Shown here in pieces: positions 52,225 to 61,239 of a DNA stretch of 64,000 nucleotides (positions are counted from its first letter, which is position 1; each line of letters opens with the position of its first letter). The DNA is from JAHEDH01 sp963753285 (lineage in GTDB: Bacteria > Actinomycetota > Acidimicrobiia > Spongiisociales > ZC4RG35), in assembly GCA_963753285.1 (NCBI GenBank), contig CAVWBT010000004.1:1-64000 (forward strand). The letters are read 5' to 3'. A program made the position numbers and the translations under genes. The notes beneath the pieces were generated by a model. The model searched no databases. It worked only from the letters and a program-made list of their open reading frames with translations, and was not told the DNA's origin.

Positions 52225-54477
52225 CTATTCCCCGGTTTCTGGGTTCAAGAGCTCCCAGACACGCGGAGCGGTGAGCGGCAACTCGGTGGGCCAGCGTCCG
52301 ATCGCTCGGGCAACTGCCGATGCAACTGCCCCACCAATCGGATTCAGGGCCCCCTCGCCGGCCCCTTTCGCTCCGTACGGCCCCACGCCGTCTGCTCGCT
52401 CGACGACGATCGTGTCGATCGAGCGTGGCATGTCGGCCATCCGTGGCACCCGATACTCCACGATGTTCGGGTTGGTCATCTGTGAGCCGTCGTAGATCAG
52501 CTCTTCACCGAGTGCAGCGCCGAGGCCTTGAGTCGCAGCACCGAGATCCTGACCCTCGACCATCGCCGGGTTGATGGCATGACCCACGTCGCCGACGGTC
52601 ACGAGATGCTCCACCGTCACAACACCGGTGTCCGGGTCCACGGCGACTTCGACTCCGGCCATCCCGATCTCCCAGAAGGGTGGAAGCTCTTCGAGCTCTC
52701 CGCTTCTCCGGACGACTCCGACGCCGGTGACCTCGCCCATCCGACCGCCGAACCACGATTGTATGACTTCGTCGTACTCCGCCGATTCGTCACCGGTCAT
52801 CACGGCCCCTTCGGCCGCCTTCACTTCCTCGATCGGGCGGTCGAAGATCTCGGCACCCATCTCTGTGAGTTTGGACAGGGCGTCACGACAGGCACGTTGC
52901 ACAGCCAACCCGGTGAGCGTCGTCGTCCGGCTCGCTCCGGTGGTTCTCTCGTATGGCGTGAATGACGTGTCGGATTGGATGACTCGAACTCGTTCGACAT
53001 TTATGCCCAACTCCTCTGCAGCAATCTGGGCGAGCGCAGTCCGGCTTCCCTGGCCCATCTCGGTGGAACCGGTGAGCACGATTGCCGAGCCGTCGGCGAA
53101 CAGCCGAATCGAGGCAGTGGAAACGGGGAAGGCGCCTGCGTCCGACGCCGAGCACCCGAATCCGATGCCACGACCTTCCGGCAGTTCTGTACCCCACCCG
53201 AGCGTGGACACAACGATGTCGAGATCGGCCACGAGGTCCGCATCCATGCCCCGCTTCCCTGGGATGTGTCGCTCGCCGGGGCCTACGAGGTTTCGCCGTC
53301 TGAGGGCGGCCGGGTCCAAACCGAGTTGATCGGCCGCCTGATCGAGGTTCGTCTCACCGGCGAGATTGCCCTGGGGCGCACCGAATCCCCGGTACGAGGA
53401 AGATGGAACGGTGTTGGTGAACACGGCTCGCCCGTGGACGCGAAGGTTCGGGATGCGATATGGACCGGAGGCTCGCATGACACTCTTGGTGAGCACGAGA
53501 GGACCGTTGTCGGCGTATGCGCCGGTGTTGAACGTGATGTCGATGTCACGGGCGAGGATGTCCCCGTCTGCACTGAAGCCACTTCGGACCCTCACCACGG
53601 CCGAGTCCGCTCTCGTGGTGTGGATGGCGCCTTCAACATCGAGGACGACCTTGACCGGTCTTCCGACTGCCCAGCTACCGACGGCGGCAAGCGGTTCGAT
53701 CTTCGTATAGGACTTGGAGCCGTATCCGCCACCGAGCAGCAGGGACCGGACGCGGACCATGTTCAGTGGCAAGTCGAAGACACGAGCAAGGTCTTCTCGC
53801 ACCTGGAAGGGATGCTGGGCAGTCGACACGACGTCGAGCACACCTTCGTCGAACTGGGCCACTGCGTTGTAGGGCTCCATGGCATAGGCATACAGCATGG
53901 GGTACTTGGTGGTCGTCTCGACGACCAGGTGAGCCGAATCGAATGCCTCATCCACGTCACCCCATTCGAGATCTGCGGTATGGGCGATGTTGCTCGCCTC
54001 AAAATCGGAGTGGGCCTCTTCGAATGACCGATCCCCGATACCGTACGACTCGGTGTGGATGAGAGGAGCGTCGGGAGCCAGGGCTTCGTCGGGCTCGATC
54101 ATGACGGGGAGGTCTTCGTAGCGGACCCGCACCGCCTCGGCTGCGTCCGACGCGGCGTGGACAGAGTCGGCCACGACGAGGGCAACAGGCTCGCCGTAGT
54201 AGCGGACCTTGTCGATGGCGAGGATGGGATGATCCGGAACGATGTGACCAAATCGGGGGAAGAGCTCTCCGAGATCATCCGCCGTGATTACCGCGGACAC
54301 GCCTGGCATCGCCTGCGCACGTTCGGTGCGGATCTCGATGATCTTGGCATGGGCTCGCGTCGACCGCACGACGACGCCGTGGAGCATCCCCTGGGCCGAG
54401 ACATCGACCGCATAGATCGCTTGTCCCGTCACCTTCGCGATCGCGTCGACCCGCTCGACCGAACGACCGATGCTCAT
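52225..54477 (-). CDS. Molybdenum hydroxylase large subunit (xanthine dehydrogenase family)
   Basis: This 750-residue molybdopterin-cytosine-dinucleotide-type subunit has HPFQVREDLARVF, GGGYGSKSYTKIEPL, SSYRGFGAPQGNLA and the catalytic glutamate in GAKGAGEGALNPIGG. It lacks the active-site loop of CO dehydrogenase (VAYRCSFR), so it is a hydroxylase of a heterocycle or aldehyde, not a CODH. With the FAD and [2Fe-2S] subunits it would hydroxylate an aromatic or N-heterocyclic ring with water. It overlaps the [2Fe-2S] gene by 4 bases. Confidence 0.92.
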   Translation of the reverse strand: MSIGRSVERVDAIAKVTGQAIYAVDVSAQGMLHGVVVRSTRAHAKIIEIRTERAQAMPGVSAVITADDLGELFPRFGHIVPDHPILAIDKVRYYGEPVALVVADSVHAASDAAEAVRVRYEDLPVMIEPDEALAPDAPLIHTESYGIGDRSFEEAHSDFEASNIAHTADLEWGDVDEAFDSAHLVVETTTKYPMLYAYAMEPYNAVAQFDEGVLDVVSTAQHPFQVREDLARVFDLPLNMVRVRSLLLGGGYGSKSYTKIEPLAAVGSWAVGRPVKVVLDVEGAIHTTRADSAVVRVRSGFSADGDILARDIDITFNTGAYADNGPLVLTKSVMRASGPYRIPNLRVHGRAVFTNTVPSSSYRGFGAPQGNLAGETNLDQAADQLGLDPAALRRRNLVGPGERHIPGKRGMDADLVADLDIVVSTLGWGTELPEGRGIGFGCSASDAGAFPVSTASIRLFADGSAIVLTGSTEMGQGSRTALAQIAAEELGINVERVRVIQSDTSFTPYERTTGASRTTTLTGLAVQRACRDALSKLTEMGAEIFDRPIEEVKAAEGAVMTGDESAEYDEVIQSWFGGRMGEVTGVGVVRRSGELEELPPFWEIGMAGVEVAVDPDTGVVTVEHLVTVGDVGHAINPAMVEGQDLGAATQGLGAALGEELIYDGSQMTNPNIVEYRVPRMADMPRSIDTIVVERADGVGPYGAKGAGEGALNPIGGAVASAVARAIGRWPTELPLTAPRVWELLNPETGE

Positions 54478-54968
54478 TCGTCACCTCGCGATGCCGCGTG
54501 CATCGTCTCGGCTGCATGGAGAACGGCTTCGAGGATCGAGCGGTATCCGGTGCAGCGACAAATGTTGCCTTCCATGTAGTCAACCACCTCTTCGGGGGCT
54601 GGGCTCGGCTGCTCATCGAGCAGAGCCTTCGTCATGAGAACGAAGCCCGGCGTGCAGAAGCCGCACTGCATGGCGAACTTGTCGACGAAGGCCTGCTGAA
54701 TCGGGTGCAGCGAGCGCTCGCTGCCGATGCCCTCGATCGTGGTCACGTCACGACCGTCGATGTCGGCGGCGAGAAACGAGCACGCGCTGACGGGGAGTCC
54801 GTCGACGAGGACCGTGCAAGCTCCGCACACCTGCAGTTCGCAACTGAGCTTGGTCCCCGTGAGACCGAGTCGGTCGCGTAGAAACTCGGCCAGTGTGATT
54901 CGGGGCTCGACGGAACGCTCCACCGTTTCGCCGTTCACGACGGCAATCACCTGCAGCTCGGGTTTCAT
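54474..54968 (-). CDS. Molybdenum hydroxylase [2Fe-2S] small subunit
   Basis: This 164-residue protein carries both [2Fe-2S] clusters. The N-terminal plant-type set is in LSCELQVCGACTVLVDG and the following VSACSF; the C-terminal set is in MQCGFCTPGFV and NICRCTGYRSI. The usual Gly-rich loop before CGAC is ELQV here. It passes electrons from the Mo centre to FAD. It overlaps both neighbours by 4 bases. Confidence 0.93.
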   Translation of the reverse strand: MKPELQVIAVVNGETVERSVEPRITLAEFLRDRLGLTGTKLSCELQVCGACTVLVDGLPVSACSFLAADIDGRDVTTIEGIGSERSLHPIQQAFVDKFAMQCGFCTPGFVLMTKALLDEQPSPAPEEVVDYMEGNICRCTGYRSILEAVLHAAETMHAASRGDE

Positions 54969-55759
54969 GTCTCCTCCAGACCCGCGAGGACCCTCTGGAT
55001 GTAGATCCGGGTCACATGCCGCTTGTAGCGGGCTGAGCCAGTCATGTCCGGGATCACATCGACCTCGGCAGCGATGGCGACTGCGTCGATGGCGTCGAGC
55101 GACACTGCTGTCACGAGATGTGGCGTGCCTCCGACGGCACCGACGACGATCCTGACAGAACCGTCCGGTGCGATCGAACCGGCGACTCCGACGGTCGGTC
55201 GCTCCATGGTCTGGAACTTCTCGTACACCGCCCTGGATCCGTCGACTGGAACGAGGATCTCCGAGAGAATCTCGTCATCGGCTCTCGTGGTGGTGTACGG
55301 GCCGATGACGAATTCCTCGACGGGCACGACTCGGTCTGCCTGCGCCGAAACCAGACGGACGTCACTCCCGAGGGCGATCAGCATCGTTGCGACGTCCGAC
55401 TTGGGCTCGGCAAAGCACAGGTTGCCACCCAGTGTGCCCACTGCGCGCACCCTCGGGTTGCCGACGCGCTCCAGCACCTGCGCCAGGACGGGGAGGCGCT
55501 CTTTGATTCCAGTGTCGAGCAAGGCCCGACGATGGGTCACGGCACCACCGATCGAGATCGGATCGCCGTCACTCTGAATGCGGAGCAGCGACTCGACCCG
55601 CTTCAGATCGACGAGTGTGTCGGGGCGGAGAAGGCCCGCCTTCATCGCAAGGAGCAGTTCGGTACCTCCTGCGTATGGAGAAGCGGAATCGGATATCGAA
55701 GCCAAGGCATCCCCGAGGCCCGTCGGGCGCTCGTGATCGAAGGCGGGGAGCACACTCAT
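54965..55759 (-). CDS. Molybdenum hydroxylase FAD subunit
   Basis: This 264-residue FAD-binding protein of the CoxM/XdhB type has YAGGTELLLAMKAG, ISIGGAVTHR, RVRAVGTLGGNLCFAEPKSDV and VGAVGGTPHLV, covering the FAD pyrophosphate and isoalloxazine sites. It is the electron exit of the complex. It overlaps the CoxG gene and the small subunit by 4 bases each. Confidence 0.92.
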   Translation of the reverse strand: MSVLPAFDHERPTGLGDALASISDSASPYAGGTELLLAMKAGLLRPDTLVDLKRVESLLRIQSDGDPISIGGAVTHRRALLDTGIKERLPVLAQVLERVGNPRVRAVGTLGGNLCFAEPKSDVATMLIALGSDVRLVSAQADRVVPVEEFVIGPYTTTRADDEILSEILVPVDGSRAVYEKFQTMERPTVGVAGSIAPDGSVRIVVGAVGGTPHLVTAVSLDAIDAVAIAAEVDVIPDMTGSARYKRHVTRIYIQRVLAGLEET

Positions 55760-56208
55760 CCGAAATGCCCCCCGAGCGCCCCAAAGAACTCGTCGAGGAT
55801 CTTCTCGCCCTTCGACTTGATCATCGACGCTCCAAGGGTCGCTACACGTCCGGTCACCTCGTATTGGCCGCTGACGTGGATTGCCGTCCCGGATCCGTCG
55901 GCATCGAGTGCGACCGTGGCCCCGATCTGGATTCTCGACGCCACCTGACGATCCTCCCCATCCGCTGCCACCTCGATCGAGTTGGGGGCGTCGACCTTCG
56001 TCACGTCGACGTCCAGATCCGCCGACAGCTTGAACGGTCCGACTCGGTCGGCAAGGACGGCGTCGTATCGGACCAGTGCCTCGTGCTCGTAGACATCATC
56101 CACGACGGTGACCCAGGAGGCCACGAGAGGGACATCGGTGATGACTCGCCAGACGTCGGTGGGCTGGGCATCCACGCGGATCGTTCGGTCGAACATCACT
56201 GCCGGCAT
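55756..56208 (-). CDS. CoxG-like SRPBCC protein
   Basis: This 150-residue protein belongs to the CoxG (SRPBCC) family, with VWRVITDVPLVASWV near the start, then ALVRYDAVLADRVGPFKLSAD, and the closing helix ASMIKSKGEKILDEFFGAL. CoxG anchors CO dehydrogenase to the membrane, and relatives accompany many molybdenum hydroxylases, for which a membrane or maturation role is likely. It is the first of four overlapping genes, CoxG-FAD-FeS-Mo. Confidence 0.88.
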   Translation of the reverse strand: MPAVMFDRTIRVDAQPTDVWRVITDVPLVASWVTVVDDVYEHEALVRYDAVLADRVGPFKLSADLDVDVTKVDAPNSIEVAADGEDRQVASRIQIGATVALDADGSGTAIHVSGQYEVTGRVATLGASMIKSKGEKILDEFFGALGGHFG

Positions 56209-56266
56209 GGTTCAACTCCGTAATTGACGATCGAAACTGGAGCTACCTGTCGGGGGGACACCACAG

Positions 56267-56278
56267 ATTGGATCCTAT
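56267..56278 (-). promoter_or_regulatory. VanR-type half-matched operator before coxG-like gene
   Basis: The sequence ATTGGATCCTAT shares the first nine bases of the palindrome at 56753. It overlaps the RidA stop and lies 59 bases from the CoxG start. It may allow the molybdenum hydroxylase genes to be controlled separately from RidA. Confidence 0.45.
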
Positions 56279-56712
56279 TTCTTCGAGGCGGGATTGTCGA
56301 ATGATTCATCAGAAATGATTGCGACGGCTTCGATCTCGACGAGGGCATCGGGATCGGCCAAACCCGAGACGATCGCAAGAGTATTCGTCGGAGGATTCCG
56401 TCCTTCGAACCAGGCGGAGAAGGCGGCCTCGCGAGCGGCAACGAAATCACCCAGCACATCGCGCCCGACCAGATACGTCCGCGTGTGGATGATTCCCTCC
56501 GGACTCGAATTCACTGTGGCCAGAAGAGTTTTCAGGTTCTCGAGTGCCGCAGCGGCCTGGGCGCGAGGGTGGGGATCCATCGACCCGTCGGAGCTCCGGC
56601 CAGTCTGGCCCGCGAGGTGTGCGATGGTCTGGCCAGCATCCACGATCGACACCAGCGAGTAGTCACTTCGAGGGCCTGGTGCCCCCTGGGGGATGATCCT
56701 CTTGATCGCCAT
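56275..56712 (-). CDS. RidA/YjgF-family deaminase
   Basis: This 145-residue protein matches the RidA family: MAIKRIIPQGAPGPRSDYS, HLAGQTGRSSDG, AAALENLKTLLATVNSSPEGI and RTYLVGRD. RidA proteins hydrolyse reactive enamines or imines, or act as deaminases in ring catabolism. I start at the ATG at 56712; the frame is open to 56823 across the operator. It precedes the CoxG-Mo hydroxylase genes by 66 bases. Confidence 0.88.
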   Translation of the reverse strand: MAIKRIIPQGAPGPRSDYSLVSIVDAGQTIAHLAGQTGRSSDGSMDPHPRAQAAAALENLKTLLATVNSSPEGIIHTRTYLVGRDVLGDFVAAREAAFSAWFEGRNPPTNTLAIVSGLADPDALVEIEAVAIISDESFDNPASKK

Positions 56713-56752
56713 GGAATCGAGCATAGATCGACAACGGTGCGGCTGGCGCGTG

Positions 56753-56764
56753 ATTGGATCCAAT
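56753..56764. promoter_or_regulatory. VanR-type palindromic operator
   Basis: This is a perfect 12-base palindrome, ATTGGATCCAAT, identical to the known VanR (FCD-GntR) operator used in Caulobacter. It lies between the divergent RidA and bicupin genes, 40 and 36 bases from their starts. The GntR regulators at 61236 and 61972 are the likely binders. That assignment is inference. Confidence 0.75.
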
Positions 56765-56800
56765 TTGCTATCGTGCGCGTCAGCGAACTGGGGAGACCAG

Positions 56801-57841
56801 ATGACCGAGACACGCACGACCACATCGCACTACGAGGTTCAGAACAAACGTCGGAGCGATGTGCTCGAGTACTGGCGCGAGCGGCAACGGTTCATCGTTC
56901 GGGGAGAGGAAGTCGAGCTCCACGACACTTCACGGCGGATGAGGCGGGGTGTCATGGTGAGCGCCGACGGTGGGGAGCCGAGTCTCGTGCTCGACGCCAA
57001 CACGCACGAGATCGACGCCAAGACGATCTCAACGATCCACCGGCACTCCTGGGACGCGATCGTTTTCGTGGCGGAGGGATCAGGTTGGACGGAGGTGAAC
57101 GGGAAGCGGGTCGAGTGGCGGCCCTGGGACACCATCTACCTCCCCGGATGGGCTTGGCATCGCCACGGCAACGACGGTTCGAAGACGGCCAAGCTCATCT
57201 CATTCAGTGTCCAACCTCTGGCCGAGTTGCTCGGCATGGCCATCCTCGAGGACGCCGGCGACGAGAAGATCTCAGACTTGGCACCCATGCCGATGACCAA
57301 GGAGGTCGGACTGGGAGCCGACCCGTACTCGAATCGGCTGAGGAGGCTCGCCGAACAAGCACCCCGTTTCGCAGAGTCGCGCGTTCTCACGGCATACGAC
57401 GACATCAACTTCCGGGTCACGCCCAAAGGCGCCCGGAGCGGCTTCCTGGTCGACAAGACGATCGGACACGCCACCCAGGGACTCACCGCAGTCATGCACC
57501 AGCTCGCTCCTGGGCTCTTCCAATCGCGGCACAGGCATGGCGGTGAAGCCTGGTTGTACGGGGTGACGGGCAAGGGCTACAGCGTGATCGACGAAGAGAA
57601 GTACGAATGGGGGCCCGGTGACCTCGTCATCGTGGACCATTGGGCTTGGCATCAGCACTTCAACGCCTCGAAGACCGACATCGCCTCGCTCATCCGAGTC
57701 CACAACTTCGACACGCTCTACATGGGGATGAGTGCGATGCTCGCACCGATGAACCTCTTCGAAGAGCTCCCGAAGCTGGACGCGCCCGACCTCACCGGGG
57801 TCGAATGGCCAGACCCACAGGCGGGACGCCCCGATGCCTGA
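56801..57841 (+). CDS. Bicupin protein, gentisate-dioxygenase-like
   Basis: This 346-residue protein has two cupin domains. The N-terminal one carries TIHRHSWDAIVFV and a histidine in GWAWHRHGN. The C-terminal one carries SRHRHGGEAWLYGV (HxH, then Glu) and a histidine in DHWAWHQHF, a plausible Fe site. The layout resembles gentisate 1,2-dioxygenase and related ring-cleaving bicupins, although similarity is not close enough to name the substrate. GGGGAGACC precedes the ATG at 56801. Its last 8 bases overlap the AAA+ gene, so translation is coupled. Confidence 0.82.
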   Translation: MTETRTTTSHYEVQNKRRSDVLEYWRERQRFIVRGEEVELHDTSRRMRRGVMVSADGGEPSLVLDANTHEIDAKTISTIHRHSWDAIVFVAEGSGWTEVNGKRVEWRPWDTIYLPGWAWHRHGNDGSKTAKLISFSVQPLAELLGMAILEDAGDEKISDLAPMPMTKEVGLGADPYSNRLRRLAEQAPRFAESRVLTAYDDINFRVTPKGARSGFLVDKTIGHATQGLTAVMHQLAPGLFQSRHRHGGEAWLYGVTGKGYSVIDEEKYEWGPGDLVIVDHWAWHQHFNASKTDIASLIRVHNFDTLYMGMSAMLAPMNLFEELPKLDAPDLTGVEWPDPQAGRPDA

Positions 57842-58736
57842 GATCCCACGTCGCGAATGGCGTGAGGACCGCTATGGCTTTCTGAGATGGCTGACATTGC
57901 CACGCAACGGGTGGACCGAGTGGTGGGATCGGATCTACATCGACCCGGATGCGAAGCGGCGACTCCGCGCTCACGCCCGGTTCTGTCTCGAGCATCGCGG
58001 TGAGCACTCCCGTGTCGGGCTCCCGATCCACGGGATCGTCTTGCTCCATGGCCCACCGGGCACCGGCAAGTCCTCGATCGCACGAGGCTTGGCGAATGTG
58101 GTTGCCCAGGATCTGATCGATGCCGGTGTCGCCGAGGAGGTCATCTTCGCCGAGGTGGACCCACACGCGCTCCCGAGCCAGATGCTCGGCGAGAGCCAGC
58201 GGAACGCCATCAACCTCCTCGAGAAGTCGCTGCCGGAGCTCGCCGAGAAGGGACATCCGGTCATCGTCGTCATCGATGAGGTCAACAGTTTGGCGATGCG
58301 GCGGTCGATGGCATCAGGCGGGCGGGACCCTGTGGATGTCATGCGCGCAACAGAGGCCGTGCTGCGCGGCATCGACTATCTCGCTGCAGCGGTGAACAAC
58401 GTCTACGTCATCGCAACGTCGAACTTCGTTGCAACGATCGACGAGGCGATGCTCGACAGACTCGATCTCGCAGTGGAGTTCGAGCTACCGGGAGTCGAGG
58501 AACGAGCCCAGATCGTGGCCGACTCGCTCACTGAGGTGCCGGAGCACTCACTGGGTGCAGCGGACATCAGACAGATCGCCGAACGAATGGCCGGGCGGTC
58601 GGGGCGTGACATTCGCAAGACGATCGTCGAGGCATTGATAACGAGGAGCACGGGTCCCGACGAGCCATTGAGCAGAGAAGACATCGAGCACGTCTTGCGG
58701 GACACGGCGCAATTGGATGGGAGCGACGCAGCATGA
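57834..58736 (+). CDS. TRIP13/Pch2-like AAA+ ATPase
   Basis: This 300-residue single-ring AAA+ protein has Walker A HGPPGTGKSSIARG (residues 72-85), Walker B VIVVIDEVNSL (143-153), sensor 1 ATSN (194-197), arginine-finger region MLDRLDLAVEF (206-216) and sensor 2 GRSGRDIRK. The stretch SGGRDPVDVM, then EAVLRGIDYL and NNVYVIATSN closely follows the TRIP13/Pch2 pattern, which remodels HORMA-domain proteins. It has only ~65 residues before Walker A and no HORMA gene nearby. It overlaps the bicupin by 8 bases and the M20 gene by 4. It could remodel or activate a neighbour enzyme, as CoxD does for CO dehydrogenase. Confidence 0.8.
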   Translation: MPEIPRREWREDRYGFLRWLTLPRNGWTEWWDRIYIDPDAKRRLRAHARFCLEHRGEHSRVGLPIHGIVLLHGPPGTGKSSIARGLANVVAQDLIDAGVAEEVIFAEVDPHALPSQMLGESQRNAINLLEKSLPELAEKGHPVIVVIDEVNSLAMRRSMASGGRDPVDVMRATEAVLRGIDYLAAAVNNVYVIATSNFVATIDEAMLDRLDLAVEFELPGVEERAQIVADSLTEVPEHSLGAADIRQIAERMAGRSGRDIRKTIVEALITRSTGPDEPLSREDIEHVLRDTAQLDGSDAA

Positions 58737-60030
58737 GCAGCGGATTGATAGAAGAGGTCTTCGGACGCATCGATGAATCGAAGGAGGACTTGGCCGATCT
58801 CGCTCTCGAGCTCGGCAACACCTACGGACCGCTCGGCAACGAGGAGCCGACGGCGCGCGCCGCGTGTACGAGTGGTACCGCGACAACGGGATGGAGGCGG
58901 ATTTCGTTCCCATGATCGAAGGGCGGGCCAGCGTTGTCGGCCGTCTGCGGGGAGATGGATCTGGACGATCACTGATCTTCAATGCACACCTCGACACCGA
59001 GGCGTCGGGTCCCGATTACGACCGGCTCATGAACGCTCCCGATCCGAACCGGGTTGGAGCCCGCCGTGAGGGCGATCACATCATCGGCCACACCGTCCAG
59101 AACGACCGCGGGTGCATGTCGGTTCAGATGGTCGCCGGCCGAGCGATCGCACAAGCCGGGGCAGCACTCAAGGGCGACGTCCTGCTCAAGTCCGCTGCGG
59201 GCGAGACCGGGGCGGCACCTGTCGACGAGTACGAGGGGATGCGCTACGAATCCAAGGGCCTCGGCACGACATGGCTCGTCGATCGTGGATACACCGCCGA
59301 CTACGCGGTGATCGCCGAGACCACCGACTTCTCAGCCTCTTGGGTCCAGTGCGGAGCCACCTACTTCAAGGTCTCGCTCAGCGGCCGCAACATGTACACG
59401 CCACGCCTCCTCCGGACAGAACGGCTCGAGGATCACCCGAACGCGATCGTCCGTGCTGCCGCCGTGATCCAGGCAATCGAGAGCTGGGCAATCGAATTCG
59501 AATCGAGGCGCACCACCGAGACGTCGAGTGGGACGATGGCCCCAAAGGCTCAGGTGGGGGCGATGAGAGGTGGGCTGCCGTGGCGGCCGAACCGCTCCTC
59601 GACGTATGCGGCCCTCTATGTCGACGTGCGCACTCTCCCCGGGGAGGATGTCGGTCCGATCCATCGCGAGCTCACCGAGGTCGTGCAGTCGGTCGATCCG
59701 GCAGCCAAGGTCGAGGTCTACATGTCCAAGGCAGGGCACGCCGCATCCGACGAGGACATCGCCCCTCTCCTCGACACGATCAGGACGGCGCATGAGTACG
59801 TGCGCGGAGAGCCGATGCCGGAACACGCCGAAACCGCGGTCGTATCGATGTGGCGGGACACAAACGTCTACAACGGGCGAGGTATCCCATCACTCACCTT
59901 CGGGCCGAGTCGCGGGAACGCAGCAACACAAGGCACCGGCTCGATGGAGCTGGGCAACATGATCGAGGGCACAAAGATCTATGCACTCATGGCGCTGTCG
60001 ATGTGCGGGGCCGTGACGCTCGGTGACTGA
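58733..60030 (+). CDS. M20-family peptidase/amidohydrolase, frameshifted near the 5' end
   Basis: The protein of ~430 residues resembles M20 metalloamidases (ArgE/DapE type). Metal-site elements are NAHLDTEASG (HxD), QNDRGCMSVQM where DDKG is usual, and AAGETGAAP for the glutamates; NDRG and GET are diverged. The frame breaks at ~58850, where one G appears lost (gaggag|ccgac): EEP should continue as EADGARRVYEWYRDNG. After correction, MSSGLIEEVFGRIDESKEDL joins the main body. It starts with ATGA overlap to the AAA+ gene and ends one base before the MFS start. Confidence 0.75.
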
Positions 60031-61239
60031 ATGATCGCGGCGGGAACGCTGGCCGAGCGGGACGCCAAGAGAAACGCGCTGTTCGCGTATGCCAGCGCCA
60101 TCGTGGCACTCACCGGCGTGCAACTGATCGCCCCTTCACTTCCCACGATGCGAGACACGCTCGGACTCACCGAGGCGCAACTCGGCCTCGTCATGAGCGT
60201 GTACCTCCTGCCGGCGGCCCTGGCGGCGATCCCGCTGGGCGTCCTCGCCGATCGACTCGGGAGGAGAAGAGTCCTGGGATATGCGATGGTTGGATTCGGT
60301 GTCGCAGGAGGGCTCCTCCAGGTGTCTTCCGACTTCACCGTATTCCTGGTCGTACGCTTCATCCAGGGTGTGATGTTCGCCGGCCTGCTACCACTCACGA
60401 TGACGGTGCTCGGCGATGCCTTCAGTGGGGTGAACCTCGTTCGAGCACAGGGGCGCAGATCCGTTGCCATGTCGCTCGGAGACGGCGTTCTGCCGGTGGT
60501 CGGCGGAGCGCTCGTGGGGTTCGGCTGGTTCGTGCCCTGGTTGGGACAACTCGTCGCCATCCCGCTCGGAGTGGCCATCCTCGTCCGCCTCGTCGACGTC
60601 CCGACCGTGAGTTCCGAGCGCAGGAGCCGGGTCGGCCTGCGCTCGGTCGTCGCTCTGTTCCGATCCGTCCCGATCCTGGCGCTGCAGTACGCCGGCTTTC
60701 TGCGAATGTTCGTGAAGTTCTCACTCCTCACCTTCCTGCCGGTCCTGCTCGTCGACACGCGGGACGCGTCACCGGCGTTCGCCGGCCTCGTGTTGGGCGC
60801 CGCCGCACTCACGGGAACGATCGTCGCCGCGTCGGTCGGACGACTCTCCGAACGCGGGCGACCGACGACCTTCGTCTCCGTGGGAGTCGTGTTGATGGCA
60901 ATCGCGATCTCGACGTTCGCGATCGCCCCATGGAGACCGCTGTTGCTCGTTGGCTCCATCGCCTACGGTGCCGGGGATGGATTGTTGGGCGTCTTCACCA
61001 ACTCGTTCGTGACCTCGGCTACCGGCTCTGAGCAGCGAGCGAGCTTCGTCGCTGTCACCGGTGCGATTCGGAACTTCGCCAAGTTCACTGCGCCGGCCGC
61101 GTTCGGGGCGCTGATCTTGACGCTGCCGATCTCGACGGCGTTTCTGACGATCTCGGCCATCACCCTGGTCTCCGTCGTGGCTGCGATGCCGCTTCGCCAT
61201 CTGGAGCAGGGCTTGACCGACCAGCGGGCGCTCAGATGA
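60031..61239 (+). CDS. MFS transporter
   Basis: This 402-residue protein has about 12 transmembrane helices, with the MFS motif A sequence GVLADRLGRRRVLGYAM between helices 2 and 3. It probably imports the substrate of the bicupin/M20 pathway or exports an intermediate. The ATG immediately follows the M20 stop, and its stop overlaps the GntR start as ATGA. Confidence 0.88.
   Translation: MIAAGTLAERDAKRNALFAYASAIVALTGVQLIAPSLPTMRDTLGLTEAQLGLVMSVYLLPAALAAIPLGVLADRLGRRRVLGYAMVGFGVAGGLLQVSSDFTVFLVVRFIQGVMFAGLLPLTMTVLGDAFSGVNLVRAQGRRSVAMSLGDGVLPVVGGALVGFGWFVPWLGQLVAIPLGVAILVRLVDVPTVSSERRSRVGLRSVVALFRSVPILALQYAGFLRMFVKFSLLTFLPVLLVDTRDASPAFAGLVLGAAALTGTIVAASVGRLSERGRPTTFVSVGVVLMAIAISTFAIAPWRPLLLVGSIAYGAGDGLLGVFTNSFVTSATGSEQRASFVAVTGAIRNFAKFTAPAAFGALILTLPISTAFLTISAITLVSVVAAMPLRHLEQGLTDQRALR

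Noticed and set aside
52225..55759. Form I CO dehydrogenase (CoxLSM)
   Set aside because: The large subunit has SSYRGFGAPQG and no VAYRCSFR active-site loop, so it is a hydroxylase of another kind.
57834..58736. CBASS-type anti-phage system
   Set aside because: No CD-NTase, HORMA or effector gene is adjacent; neighbours are metabolic and translationally coupled to the ATPase.
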